64,000 nucleotides of DNA from Enoplolaimus lenunculus (GCA_030248215.1 JASANG010004128.1:372001-436000), one strand, 5' to 3'; positions 48,001 to 60,275 are shown, numbered from the stretch's first letter. Notes: a model not told the origin generated them from the letters alone. Numbers and translations are program-made.

Positions 48001-51000
48001 CAACGAAACTCTACAACAAATACAGTTTGTCAAAGTTATCGAAAGATTTTCCGTGGGTAAGACGTGGTGAACTGATGTAATTTACATTTTAATTAACATC
48101 CAATTGTTTTTTGTATTTCAATAAGCTTGCGAACGTTTAAAAATTAACAAAATGTTTTAAAAGTATACAAAGCTATTTTCCCGGAAACTTGTTGCAAATT
48201 GCACACGCAGGCGAATAACTTTGATGATTTGCATGCGCCAGATGGCCCATGTTACGTTTAGGACCGTCCCGGTAACTGGTTGGTCTGTTAAAGAGTAGGC
48301 TTACATTCTAGACTGCATTTTTTGCTTAGGCTTAGGCTTAGGTTTTTAGGCTCAGTAATACACTTTTGCAACGCTTAGGCTTTAGGCTTAGGATTAGGAA
48401 TACGTTTAATCTACTGTTACCACTGTAAAAGTAACAATGACCAGCCAGATTATAAATAGCCTGTTGCGAAAGTTAGCGTCAATTGCCGTTTTTGATTCGG
48501 ACCGACCAGTACGTACCTTAAGCAAATTTTTTTAGTATAATATCAATGTGATTTCTAAGGTAAATGACCTAAATAGTGGCAAAATATGCAGATTTTATAA
48601 CTTTAACTTACAAAAAACAAACAAGTAAACGCTGTGTAGGTAAACGAATCTTGTAATTATGAGTAGATTTGTTCAGAAATTTGCACCAGGGCCGATATTT
48701 TCAAAGCACATACCATCAGTTAGCGATAGGTTTGAAATCTCACTAACTCCTGCAGCTGCGGACTTTTAAATTTAAATACGCACAACAGAAGTATGGCAAA
48801 ACAAATCTCAAAAATGTGTTGAATAGCGAAGCTCGCCGTTCACTGATCCGAAAGTTACATCACCTTAAGACCCAACTGATGAAAGGTGCTACTCACATTT
48901 ACGGCCACAGACCACAAGTCTTCATTGTGGAATTACCTTGGCCAAGCCGACAATCCATATTAACCAGCTACTGTATCGTATTGATTTGAAAAATTTGTTT
49001 CTAAATTGCGTTGCGTTTTTAGTTAAACTGGAACGAATACACAAACGCGATGTATCCAGCGGAGGTTTTGGACAAACTTTCGCCTGATCCGAATTTTATC
49101 GTTACATTTCCTGACTACATTGAGAACGTTGGCAATCTTGTTTCTTCAACAAACACAGAGTATGTGTTACGTTTATATGTGACATTATACTCTCGTTTAT
49201 ATTAAAATTCTATTCCAACACTGCCGTCTTTCCGTATGATTGGCTATGGCTTTATGATACATTTTTTAAAAAAATCATGGTTTCTGTCCTATGCGATCCT
49301 AAAATTATACTTGTTGGCAACTGCAATATGGGCCATGCTAAACGTTGTCTAAAAACGTCCCGGCGTTGAAAGACAATATTAATTTTAGAAACCTTTCTGA
49401 ATCCAAAAATAAAGCTTTCTTAGGAGTTTGAACGCAAAAACATTCGTCTGGTTTGTCTCTAAACTATACTTTAAACGGCTCAAAGTTTTGTTTTGCGGCG
49501 GAACTGTTTAGGCACAGCCCTTGTAGCAGTTGAAACAATAGTACAGAAAAATTAAGAAACAATATAAAGAACGTAAAGTTAGTCGAAGTTTTTCAAAAGC
49601 AGTTGAAAAAAGCAATTATTGATATGCAAACCATGAAGTCAATCGAGTATATTTGTCTTCATGCATGATCAACAAATGCTTTTTCTATCAGCTTCTGGCC
49701 TTACTGTATTTAGTGTCACAGATTCTGTGGATACCTTTCTACAGGGATTTCGATCATGTATGCTTGAATATAAATCCTCTTTTGATAGAAATGTTAAGAC
49801 ATACGTTCGGTTACTCGCATATATTATATACATGAAGAAGTGTCAAATGAAATACTGTCGGAATCAAAAATGTAGTTTATTTGGCATATAAACGAAACCG
49901 AATGGCATATAATGGTAATATATTCTATGCTCTGTTGCAAATAAAGTATTTATATATTTTAGATCATTGTTCAATTATTTCAACTGGAAGGTGCTCGAAA
50001 GCTATGCAGACATGCTTGATACTCGATATTTTGAAGAGTTTGAAGTAATTTTCGAAACATTTACCGATGCCTATTTTGTTTTAAATCAATGTTATGCAAT
50101 CAGGATGTTTAGTCTCGGACGTTCGCAAAAAATTATTAAAAACCATTGGACCGTAAGCCGCTCCTGTCTAGTCTCATGTTTTCGGAATATTGGCAGTAGC
50201 TGATACTTCTTGGGCAACACACTTTTTGGGTAAAATCGTAAAACTAACCTGACCATCCCCTTAGAAAATAACCATAATGAGCTCGGTGCTAACAATGAAA
50301 GTAATTAGTGATAAATTTAAAAGTATAAAGCAAAATATTTCTGCATATGCTTCAATACCTTTCGAGCCTATAAGCATACGCCTAAGCGCAGTTGTGAGAA
50401 AACCGTGTACAAACGCCGTACGTTGCTCACCGCTGCTTTGTGTGTTGACAGTATCTGACCATGCTTAATTGCTTCAATTGATCGGAATGATTATTAATGT
50501 TGCTAGAAATTCGAGCAATTTCTTTCGGGTCGAGAAGCATCACCACCGCGCTGGAAAGAGTGTCAAGCATTGGTAGTAAACAATTTAGATATTGCTGTGG
50601 GCGCACTGTATATTGATCGATACTTTACCGAAGAAGATCGCGCTAAGGTACACTCAAAATAATATTTCTGACATTTAAGAATAAATTTCTTACATTTAAG
50701 AAATATAGTAGCAAGGTGCACTTGAAAAGCATTTCAGTTATAACTGAAAAGATTTCAGAAAAGTTCTGAAATGAAGTCTGAAAATAAACGTTATCCAGTT
50801 ATTTTTAGAAAAATTGTCTTAAATATCAGGAAAACTTTCCAGATTTGCCACAGAAAATACTTTTCTGAACAAATTCAGAAATACTTTTTTGTGTGTATGT
50901 AGCAGGGTAAATGCAAATAAGTATAGAGTATCAAAAATTTCATTCTGAGTGAAGACACAATGAATCTTCTGAAATAGAATGTTACCTACACTTCCGGTAT

Positions 51001-54000
51001 GCAGTGAAACCTTGTGCCATTGCGTCTACGAATTTGTTTATGTTGTTGTTGTTGTTTGAAAGCACCATTTTTAGGTTACGCTATTTTTTGTTTGATGCTT
51101 ATAAGTTGTATGAAATCACGTGCACGTTAAATATGAAAAATGTCAAATCAAAATTTCAGGCAAAAGAAATAGTCGACGCATTAATGAAAGCGTTTAAAGA
51201 AATTATTCAAAGCTCCGATTGGATGGACGATTCGACGAAATCGAAAGCTTTGGAAAAGGTTTAAAATACGTTTTCTAAAGCTGACGTAAATGTTAGCTTT
51301 TGATATTTGTTAACAGAAAACAAATTCTACTAAATGGATAAGACTCAGTACGGAGATGAGGCTACGCCTCGCGAGCCTAGCCCTTGTGCTAGTTTCCACG
51401 TCTTGCGCTTAGAGGATCCTGGTGGTTCACCGAGGAAACTAATTTGCAATTTAGCGATATGCAACCCACGATATAAAAGATAACTGTACTTGTACATATT
51501 TGATGTTGCTAGAACGTCAGAATGCATTAAAGCGATTGGAATTTGGACTAAATGCTTTACGAGTGTTCTAAATATTCGTTGAGTAATTGGACACTGCTCC
51601 AAACCTTTTGTCAATCGGTAGCAGGTGGCGTTGCAAGTGTGTTTTAGGCTGATAAAATGATTCGTCATATCGCGTTCCCGGATTATCTGAAGAACGTTAC
51701 AGCACTTAATGATCAGTACAGCGGGGTAAAAAAGAGCTGTTGCAGATTTTGTTGATTTGCGTAATTTTCATCCTTTATGTTTATTTTACTGGGGAGATTA
51801 TTTGTTGCATGTAAAGAGCAACAGTGAAAAAAACTGAATTTTAATATGGGCCAAATAGATATCAACAAGAGTTGTTTAATTGCTAGATTCAGTTGGTCTA
51901 CTGGCATTATTGAATTACATGTTTTGATTTAGTTAGAAGTGATGTATATACCTTGACGGATCTAACAATTTCCGATGGAGAGGCGCGCGATAAGTACATA
52001 ATAGTGAAAAATCTCGTGAGCGAAGCGAGCGAGAAATTAAACTCAATTTATTTATAAAGTTCGGACTTAGGCGGAGTCAATTAACCTCATATTTTGTTTA
52101 GTTAGTGGCTAGCTAACCATTTATATTTAATCGAGGGTTGTAAGCGTTAAATCCACGCTCACACCGCACCCAAAAATCTTTTAGTATTGAAATCAGATGA
52201 CTTGCAATCTTATAATTAACAGTGAAATAATTTGAAAAGTTTCTAGTTTAGGCTTAACTTATTATATTAGTTAGCATGTAACTAATTAACGACCTAGAAT
52301 TTCAAAACCCCTGTGCAAGGTTCACACCCCAGGATAGTAACCTTTGAAACAAAGAAAGGTTATCAAAATCGGTTCAGATATCTTCGAGAATTTCGTGTAC
52401 GGACAGACGAAGGAACATCCATCTTTCGATACCCGAGTGCAAAACATGAAACACCTTGCGAAATACTGGGTTTCGCTTGGAGTTTATCCATCGCTCGCTG
52501 CTTACCTTGCTAAATAATGGTTTGTTATAACCTTTCATGTTGTTTTCTCGCAAACTTTCCCAGTAAATTGGAAACTTTAAAATATTTTTTAGTTATCGCT
52601 CGATGATACGTTGAATGCATTTGAATATTATCGTCATTATCGGCAATGGGAAATGCAGCACAATATTGCCAAACTGTTAAAGCCGTATGATCGAAACATG
52701 TATAAAATTTAATTAATTTCCTATTTTCAAACGTATGACATCCAGCAACTTTCGAATAACTAGCGTATTATGTCAAAAACTTCAAAATGTTTTCAAGAAA
52801 ATGACTAAAATCCTTTCATGGATCTGTACATGAACGGTTAGCGTTGAAGTTGCAATATTTGGCGATGCCTATTTTATGGAGGGATTACCGTATTTTTGCA
52901 TGGTTAACTATCGGAAAGTTGTCAAGGTGCTATATGATGACAAATACATAAAATAACACAAACGAAATTCTTTTTCTTTTTTAGATTAGAACTTGGTGTT
53001 GCAGTTGTGAATGCGTTTTATGATCGATCTCAAAATTCTATTGGTACGTTAAACCTTTAAATTCTCAAATTCAGTTTCGCACTATTTTCACAAATTTCGT
53101 TTTCTAAAAGGTGTCGGCTGCTGTGTAGACCAGGGTTGGTTTTTCCGGACAAATTAAATCGACCGCAAAAAATGGTTTTTTTTCGGAAAAAACGGAAAAA
53201 TTGAAAATCATGTACTAATGCTTCCGCAAGCGCAAAAACGTTTATGGATGATTTGTCTATTGAAATGACATTAGAAGCATAAATTTCTTTTGTATTAAGT
53301 TTCAAAATTTGATAACACATGATGATAAACATATTGCACTGTACACGCTTACCTAAAAAACTGCATATGCCTGTTAAAGCGACCACAAACTTGCGCGATT
53401 GTGTCCGGCAAAAAATATGCAAACAGGATTTATAGTTTTATTGATATATGAAAAATGAAATTAATCAATAGTTAGGTTCCGAACTAAACGGTGCATATAT
53501 CTGCAATAAATGTTATATACCTATTTTAAAGAGAAACAGAAAAATCTCAAATACATATAGCAATACTTTAAATTAAAGAAGTATAGTAGCTTGATTTGCA
53601 ACTGGAATTCCGGTTAGATTAGTATTGTATTAAAAGGTTTAGCACAAAAATGTTGTAGATCCGTCACTGATTTGCCCTAGTGAATCAGAAGCCTTCGTCT
53701 TGACCTGTGCGTGACAAAAACTAATTTCTCACGGTTTCTGCGAAGTTTTCTCGTTGTTTTGCGGGCAATTTACTGAGATTATAATAAAATGTTTTCCGTT
53801 TTTTCCGTTTTCAACCCCCCCTCTGAAAAAACGAAAAAACGAACGCATTTTTGAGTTGGTCTATTCCGGTGAACAACACTGATGTCGCCGATTCTCATGT
53901 AATTGCAACAATCGCACGTCTGTAACCGGCTCAACGTGTTAATGAGGGATTTTTGTTTGGGGCATATGGTAATTTTGCAGTAGCAAGCGTGACATTTTCC

Positions 54001-57000
54001 AAGGAAACTTTTAACCCTTTGTCACATGAATATTTTCTATTTCCCCTGAGACCTACTTTTGTGCTAGGATTCGAACTCCAGTGACTGGAGTGGGAGTCGT
54101 ATACCATCACCACTCAGCTATAGGAGCTTGACGCTCGAGCACGAGGGGCTCTCACGTCTTGTGGTGAATTAGTACTATGTATACGTGTTGCAATTGTTAA
54201 AGACGGTGCGATATATACTATTTAACGTATATACACTGGGCTGAGTTGCCTACAGGCAACTCAATGTAAGAAGGGGTTATAGATAGTAAACTGAAAATTT
54301 TTCGCTTAATTAATGTTATTATTCAGGCGAAAGTAAGAAATCTGGACCCCATCCAGTAATAAATCAATCTAAGCCATCCTATAGATCCGGATGAACCCAG
54401 CACTACGGTACCATTTTCACGGCTGTATTAAGAATGGTTCAAAAAGTTATGGCTCCCGTAACTATAGTGCAAAACAAACTGATGTAAAGGGAAAGTATTC
54501 GTAATTCACGTATTCGTTAAATATAAGCTTTACCGCACATGTCAAAACTTCATATAGCAAAAGGAAAATTTAAAGGACCATAATTTTAAAGCCAGCGACC
54601 CTGCAGCTGTAAAAATTGTACTGCAAATAACGGTGAATCGATATCTTTAAATTAAGTCAGACTTCATTAAGTTCCTAGAGAAGTTCACTTCTTATTTCGC
54701 ATCAACGCCGTTATCAAATCTGTTTGCTGTTTTAATTGTAACATTATTTTCTCTGTTGATTGCAGTGTTTCCTGCTGGCATTTTACAACCACCATTTTTC
54801 AACAGCAACTATCCAAAGTAAGTTTGCAGAAGCAGCTTAGACAGTATTCCCCTCGTTGATCTACCGAGAAACATGGAACGGTACTAGCAGGCTCTAAAAC
54901 AGATTCATCCAAAAGCTAGAGCAGCAAATAAGATCCAATTCTGATTGGCTGTCGGCAGGGTCTCCGATTGTGTAGTTAAACTCATGCGGACGTCAGTTTA
55001 ACAGCACTTTGGTCTAAACCAAACTACATTTAGAAGAATAGCTGATTGGCCTATGCCTTTCCTAGTTGGTTTCAATTTGTTTTATAGTCAATCAACGTAA
55101 TATCAATCAGCGGAGTATACAAGGGAAAGGATAGAAGGGACATATTTCCACCCGAACTTACCGGGGAAACCATAAAAAAACTTTTAGCAGGATGTAGAAT
55201 AATCATCTGGATCCTTAAGATAAGAACGTTTTCTGTGTTCTCACTAAATCCTGGCTACGCCACTGACATCAATGAATTATTCATAAACGATCTTAGGTTT
55301 GTCAACTTTGCCGCTATTGGTGCTGTCATTGGACACGAAATTACTCATGGATTTGACGATCAGGGTAAACAATTGTCTAACAATCGTGATGTTTGAAAAT
55401 ATTAAGGCTTTCAAAAGTTGTGCAAAACAATATTAGCACTTAACGCAGCAAATATATATTACGTTAATACCTTGCAAGATTGGGCCAATGTAAAGAACAG
55501 GGGCGGAACAGTGTTATAAGCTTATTCCTAAGCCTATGATTAAAAACCTAAGCCTAAGCCTAAGCGTAAGAATGTGTTTATTCCTAAACCTAAGCCTAAG
55601 CCTAAGCCTAAGCCAAACAAAAAAAATTAGTCCAAAGCTTAAGCTTACTCGTTTCTAGTTCCTCAGAAAAAACGTTCCGCCCCTGATCGTTACATGGGCC
55701 CAAGATTGCGACGGTACGTTTTTGAATTGTTACGAAGTGTTCTGACGATGTTTTTTCAAACAAGATTTCAACTGTGGCGCATTATGCTTTTTTCATTGTT
55801 ATTAATATGTTTCGAGTACAGTTTTCCGTTTGTAAGTTTACGAACTTTCTGTGAAAATATACAGTTTAGGTCGCAAGTTTGATGCAACCGGCAATCTAAG
55901 CCCATGGTGGTCAAATTCGTCTTTGACAAATTACAACGCAAAGGCACAGTGTATCATTGATCAATATGACCAGTACAACGTGGCTTCTGTAGGACTAAAT
56001 GTATGACTAACATGGTCCAACTGTAGGTGCCAAATACCAAGTCTGAAACGGAGGGCAGCCGTAAGCTTGTTGTACCCTGGTGACTGGACATTTTGTCCAC
56101 AAAATATTTTTGTCAATTCTGGGGATGTTAGTATTTATTGGGGGGAACACTCGGTATATATGTGGAGGGATATCTGTGTAACATATTTTGCCTGGTACAT
56201 TTTAATTTAATTTATGAATATGAGTGTATGAGCTGTTTTGCATTTTAAAGTCCACTTGTTTTATTTCAGTGGGACTGCGAACAGTAAAGGACGACGTGTT
56301 GCTGCTGCCAATAGAATCAAATCCAAAAAATTACTTGATTCGTTGCATTTTTGCTGTAAAAAACTAAAGGATTAATACTTTTTCGACTAAATTGTCTAAA
56401 AACAATGTTAAATATTTTGCGCAACTAAATCATATACCTTTATAGTCACAGTGCGAATTTCTTCGTTCAGCGTTTGGATACTCGTGTACAGATAGTGTTC
56501 CCCATTTTTGTTTAAAATGTTAACATTATTCTTCAGTTATAAGCGGTCTTTATTATATGTTGTAGGTAAACGGAAAACTAACTCAAGGCGAAAATATTGC
56601 CGACGTTGGGGGCTTGAAAATTGCATATCAGGTAACTCAAATTCATTTAATTACACAACTTCACTATTATGTATATGACTATGCTCAGTTTATGGTATCC
56701 AGTACCAAACCGATTGTTTTCAATCAGTTGTAGAGGAGAAGTTGGTTGCTGGCTGTAAGTTTTTCTTATTTTGGCAACACAAATAATACGTCATCTGCCA
56801 ATTTTTATTATTTTAAATTTAATACGCTCTATAATACTTTAAAGCTTAAGGCTAACGCGCAGCCATATAATCAGGAACTGGTGACAACGGCGCAAGAAAG
56901 TCTTGAGGGACTAACAACATTTTACTTTAAATGGAAATCTTTAATATTGTAAATTTTTCGTTTAAAGTCGATGCATACGTGTAAGAATTAGTTATGTATT

Positions 57001-58141
57001 TTAGGCGTATCAAAGATATCTGAAATCACAGTATTTACTTAAAGAACCGAAACTTCCTGGCTTAAAATACACACCAGAACAGTTATTTTTCATGAGCTTT
57101 GGAAACGTAAGTTATATCAAACGCAAATATATGCAGCACATGTATACCCGTGTTCTTTGCACGTTTGGAATTAATTCTAAAAACATGGGTAACTGTCGTG
57201 TACATTATTTCCGAAATTGATAATAAATTTATTCTGATAAAACAAATTTCAACGGATTTTGAAAAGGAAGGTTACGAATAATATAAATTGTGAACGAGAG
57301 ATTCCTGTGTTCCCGTCTGAAAAAAGAATTAAAACCTAAAACATGTGAAACGGTTTACTCCTCAAAGCCCGCCTGACTGCATCCTGTATTATAATTATAG
57401 AAATTTTTGAAATATAATAATTATGTGTCAGTAAAAAGTCAAAACTAAATGCGTGCTAAGATAATAATGAATTTTAGATATGGTGCACTTCATATCGAGA
57501 TGAGTTTTTGACTCAGTTATTGCTGACTGATCCGCACAGTCCGCCTGCATACAGGTATATTGTCCTAATCAAAAAGAAGCAATTAGATCAATCACTTATA
57601 CATTCTTATAATCGCTGAAGTAGCTTGAATTGTGAACATAGGCATTAATTAGGCTAATTTTGTTTGCGTACAATTTCATTAAAACAAAAATAGGGATCAA
57701 GCTGATACGCAACGACACTGAAGTATGTGTTGAAGGGTGCAACTGAAAGTGAAGAGTGCCAAAGTCAGAGCTGGAGGTCGGCAAAATTTGCCGGAGCCGG
57801 AGATGAAACCGAAGGTGAGGCGAAATTTAATACATTCCACTATAAAAATTGCCGGAACCTGTAGCAGAAATTCTACAGGAGTAGGAGGTCGCGTTTCTGC
57901 CGCCGTGTGATGCACTCCTGCCGTTGAACATTGGTGTGCTGATATAAGATTTTGGTATTGCAAATATTGCAACCACTTTGGCTGATATTCTTATATTTTA
58001 CAGTTCCAAATTAGTTTTAATTTACTTAGGATCCGCGGTGTTCTCAGCAATTTTGACGAATTCAGTCGTGCATTCAACTGCTCTCCAGGATCTCCGATGA
58101 ATCCATTGAAATCAAATCATACAAAATGTGTTGTTTGGTGA
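44837..58141 (+). CDS. M13 family metallopeptidase (neprilysin-like), 20 exons, 733 aa, apparently complete
   Basis: Exons: 44837-44975, 45365-45526, 45799-45879, 46710-46939, 47224-47424, 47970-48056, 49023-49159, 49963-50044, 50516-50647, 51160-51258, 51648-51725, 52593-52699, 52985-53043, 54766-54817, 55297-55364, 55870-56000, 56566-56631, 57005-57106, 57478-57554, 58030-58141. All are gt...ag and in phase (2202 nt). M13 enzymes are zinc endopeptidases that cut short extracellular peptides. Family marks seen: N-terminal C-x4-C pattern with DPCVDFDQFMCSKW (residues ~60-73); substrate-binding NAFY (521-524); VFPAGILQPPFF (532-543); zinc site GHEITHGFDD (H562, E563, H566); third ligand GENIADVGGL (E624, D628); transition-state H691 and R697 in DPHSPPAYR; C-terminal CVVW. 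Length matches human neprilysin (~750 aa). The N terminus is the weak point: no clear membrane anchor or signal peptide is visible in exon 1 and an in-frame stop lies just upstream of the ATG, so an undetected upstream exon is possible. Introns carry many mobile-element insertions. Confidence 0.9.
44998..45061 (+). repeat. (TTA)n microsatellite, ~21 units
   Basis: Uninterrupted TTA run in intron 1 of the neprilysin-like gene, beginning about 23 bp after the donor site. Confidence 0.95.
46101..46250. mobile_element. GGCCCGTAGCCAG element, copy 4, right end missing
   Basis: GGCCCGTAGCCAGCTCACCT at the left and the shared CAAGGTTGAAAATTCTCTAG and AATTTTTCTAGGGGGGG blocks; the inverted right end is absent. 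In intron 3 of the neprilysin-like gene. Confidence 0.6.
48263..48440. mobile_element. TTAGGC-carrying element, decayed copy in intron 6 of the neprilysin-like gene
   Basis: TTTTTTGCTTAGGCTTAGGC and TTAGGCTTTAGGCTTAGGAT with the family's GGAATACGTTTAATCTACTG spacer; ends eroded. Confidence 0.55.
50651..50895. mobile_element. TA-flanked small element with CACWCAAAAWA ends, copy 1
   Basis: CACTCAAAATAATATTTCTG at the left, CAGAAATACTTTTTTGTGTG at the right, each bordered by TA. Begins 3 bp after the donor site at 50648 in intron 9 of the neprilysin-like gene, so its left edge nearly abuts the exon. Confidence 0.65.
52010..52515. mobile_element. Decayed relative of the 2552-3449 element
   Basis: Shares GAGCGAAGC end words, CCGCACCCAAAAATC, TTTCAAAACCC, the TATCAAAATCGGTTC and GGACAGACG...ACATCCATCTTTCG blocks. 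Lies in intron 11 of the neprilysin-like gene. Confidence 0.5.
53130..53870. mobile_element. Probable hAT-type element with TTTTCCG-rich ends
   Basis: Left ACCAGGGTTGGTTTTTCCGG followed by TTTTTTTCGGAAAAAACGG; right TTTTCCGTTTTTTCCGTTTT then GAAAAAACGAAAAAACGAAC and GAGTTGGTCTATTCCGG. The arms are inverted in a loose sense. Size and composition fit a non-autonomous hAT element in intron 13 of the neprilysin-like gene. Confidence 0.4.
54011..54280 (-). mobile_element. TTAA-flanked element carrying a tRNA-like sequence, copy 2
   Basis: Nearly identical to 13651-13921, with left TTAACCCTTTGTCACATG and right GTAAGAAGGGGTTAT. The tRNA-like box A/box B core is intact at the same position. In intron 13 of the neprilysin-like gene. 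Confidence 0.65.
55483..55700. mobile_element. TTAGGC-carrying small DNA element with perfect 8-bp duplication
   Basis: GGCCAATGTAAAGAACAGGG to CTGATCGTTACATGGGCC, flanked by CAAGATTG at 55475-55482 and 55701-55708. Interior: two blocks of CCTAAGCC repeats separated by AGAATGTGTTTATTCCTAAA, then AAGCTTAAGCTTACTC. Sits in the intron between the zinc-site exon and the next exon of the neprilysin-like gene. Confidence 0.85.
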
Positions 58142-58440
58142 TATTCTGCAGACGAATATGTCAAGACATTCACTTATATTTTGAGATACGTGATATATTG
58201 CTGCTAATTTATGCTTTAAAAGTTAAAAAGTTACCAGATTCACCAATGGTTTCATGTGCTTCAGATAGGAGTTGACTTAAAGCATTTTTTACTCTATTGT
58301 GGGTTCGTGTCCCATCGTGGTCACCATGTGAGAAGTTCGTGATTTAAACTTAAGCCGGTATCCTGTATCGCCTGTATAGTTCTTTTCTCGATGTATGCTA
58401 TTCGCTCTGATTTAGTAAAACGCGGCCGGTAAATGTTTAT
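58142..58440. other. 3' flank of the neprilysin-like gene
   Basis: No clear AATAAA was found close to the stop; the polyadenylation site is not assigned. No other feature is recognised. Confidence 0.35.
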
Positions 58441-58464
58441 TATAAATCCCAACCCGCAACCCGT

Positions 58465-58680
58465 ATGACACACAAAATACCCAAATTTAAGGCCAGCAAA
58501 TCACAGGTTATGTAATTTAACTGGTACCCGCGACCTGTGGGACACAAAATAACCGAAATTAAGGCCAGCAAATCACAGGTTATGCAATTTACTGGTACCC
58601 GAACCGTAAGACACGAAATACCCAAATTAAAGGCCAGCAAATCACAGGTTATGTAATTTAACTGGTAACCCGAGCCGGAA
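58465..58680 (+). repeat. Tandem repeat of ~70 bp, three units
   Basis: GGCCAGCAAATCACAGGTTA occurs at 58491, 58563 and 58632, followed each time by ATTTAACTGGTA(C/A)CC and preceded by ACACxAAATAxCCxAAATT. Confidence 0.8.
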
Positions 58681-58768
58681 TCCTTAATGCCGACGTCTGA
58701 ATCTGATTTAATCCAGCCACTGGCTTTACCGTACCAAATACTTTTGCCGTTTTTCCAGAATCCGTGCA

Positions 58769-58915
58769 ATTCTAACCCCGTTAGAATTACACCCCGTTAA
58801 ACCGTGTACTCTAACCCCGTTAGAGTTACACCAAATTTCCGACCAATCTAACCCCGTTAGATTTGGCCCAACCGTTGTAGAATAGTAAATCTAACCCCGT
58901 TAGATTTACTAAACT
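58769..58915. repeat. Cluster of TCTAACCCCGTTAGA-type words
   Basis: TCTAACCCCGTTAGA (or one-base variants) occurs four times at about 58771, 58809, 58847 and 58888, plus a partial ACCCCGTTAAACC. Each is a short interrupted palindrome (TCTAAC...GTTAGA) able to form a small hairpin. Confidence 0.75.
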
Positions 58916-59199
58916 ACTTTCCCAGGTTCTCCGGTAATACCCCAAGTTCCCTTTTAGCACATAACACCAGTATTCAATACTGGGTAGATTCCGCGCCCTG
59001 CGCAACACCAATTAAAATCCGTAATGCCTGATTTCCTTCACATGTTAAGCCACCGTGACAGTCTTAAATTTAAATCCGTTAAGTCCTACTTACACCAGTC
59101 TCGCTCAATCCAACCGTAAAACTTAGTAACAGCAATAAATAAAACACGTGTAGTGCACCAAAAATATCAACCGTTTTCAACCACCAAAAAGATAACTCT

Positions 59200-59410
59200 G
59201 ATTCCGGTCCTGGCTACCCATATCGGCATCTCGACCTCATTTGCATTTTTGCCGACACCCACAATTGGGTGTCCGCAATGCGGTAGAGGTCGAGAGCCAC
59301 CCAACCGGTACTACAACAACAACAACAACAATGCCGGAGACACACAATATAAAGCACCATTTTTGGTGCTGACATAGCCTAGCTATGTCGTTAAACGCAA
59401 ATATAGCCAG
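59200..59410 (+). repeat. Possible 3' end of a non-LTR or tRNA-derived element
   Basis: A CCGACACCCACAATTGGGTG hairpin, GGTAGAGGTCGAGAGCCACC, then (CAA)6 at about 59312-59331 and a palindromic TAGCCTAGCTATG. Hairpin followed by a simple repeat is seen at the 3' ends of some LINE/SINE elements; no coding part is present. Confidence 0.25.
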
Positions 59411-59691
59411 CTCGATATGCACCATTAATCAATACCGTTCTATGGCCACGCAGGGCCCCAGGTAAGTTTACATTGCGGACACAGCCGCCATAGCATCGAT
59501 TTACCAATTTCTACACCTTGTAGCAACGCCTAAGCCTAACTTAAGTTCTAAGAGAGACTAGGTGGAGCCAGGAACTCCCTTAAGGTGTGGTTTTGATATA
59601 GGGTTTTATTTTAGTTTTAGTTTTTAGTTTGAAATAGGTTTAAGTGTGGCACAGCCACCTACAAGGTATTTGCAGATGAGCTAGACATTTT

Positions 59692-59924
59692 GGCCCATGT
59701 ATATACCAGGGCCGGAACAGTAGTATAAGCATATTCCTAAGCCTAAGCCTAAGCCTAAACGTATGGATGAGCCTATTCCTAAGCCTAAGCCTAAGCGTAT
59801 GGATGAGCCTATTCCTAAGCCTAAGCCTAAGCCTAAGACTAAGCAAAAATATTAGTCTAAAGCTTAAACTGACTCTATTATAGCCCCTCCGGAAAACGGT
59901 CCGGCCCTGTTCTATACATGGGCC
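59692..59924. mobile_element. TTAGGC-carrying small DNA element, well preserved
   Basis: GGCCCATGTATATACCAGGG to CCTGTTCTATACATGGGCC; flanks GACATTTT (59684-59691) and AACATTTT (59925-59932). A block AAGCCTAAGC-GTATGGATGAGCC is duplicated inside, showing growth of the repeat within the element. Confidence 0.8.
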
Positions 59925-60096
59925 AACATTTTTCACACTGCAATTGACTCATTTATAGGTCTGCTAAAATGTGTTCAGTATGTTATTGCGTATTAAAAAT
60001 TCTGTGGTAGAAGATATACATAGACATAAAAGACAATCGTTCAAACAAAAGGAAGAGAAAAGTTTAACCAGTAATGTGTCAATGTTCGCACTTTTA

Positions 60097-60275
60097 GTAA
60101 AGGTCAGGGGCCGAACGTGTTTGTGCGGGGCTACAACAAAGTAAGCTTAAGCTTTAGACTAATTTTTTTGCTTGGCTTTAGACTTTAGGCTTAGGTATGA
60201 GCTCAGTCTTACGTGTAAGCTTTGGCTTAGGTTCATGGTTATACTATTGTTACAGTCCTGTTCTATACATATTCC
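60097..60275. mobile_element. TTAGGC-carrying element, diverged copy in opposite orientation
   Basis: GGTCAGGGGCCGAACGTG near the left, TTTAGGCTTAGGTATGAGCT inside, CCTGTTCTATACATATTCC at the right. Confidence 0.55.

Noticed and set aside
53057-53422. A 121-codon frame on the - strand
   Set aside because: It overlaps the TTTTCCG-rich end of a probable hAT element and lies inside an intron of the peptidase gene.
55694-55882. A 62-codon frame starting at the right end of the TTAGGC element
   Set aside because: It starts in the element's inverted end and overlaps the acceptor of a peptidase exon in another frame.
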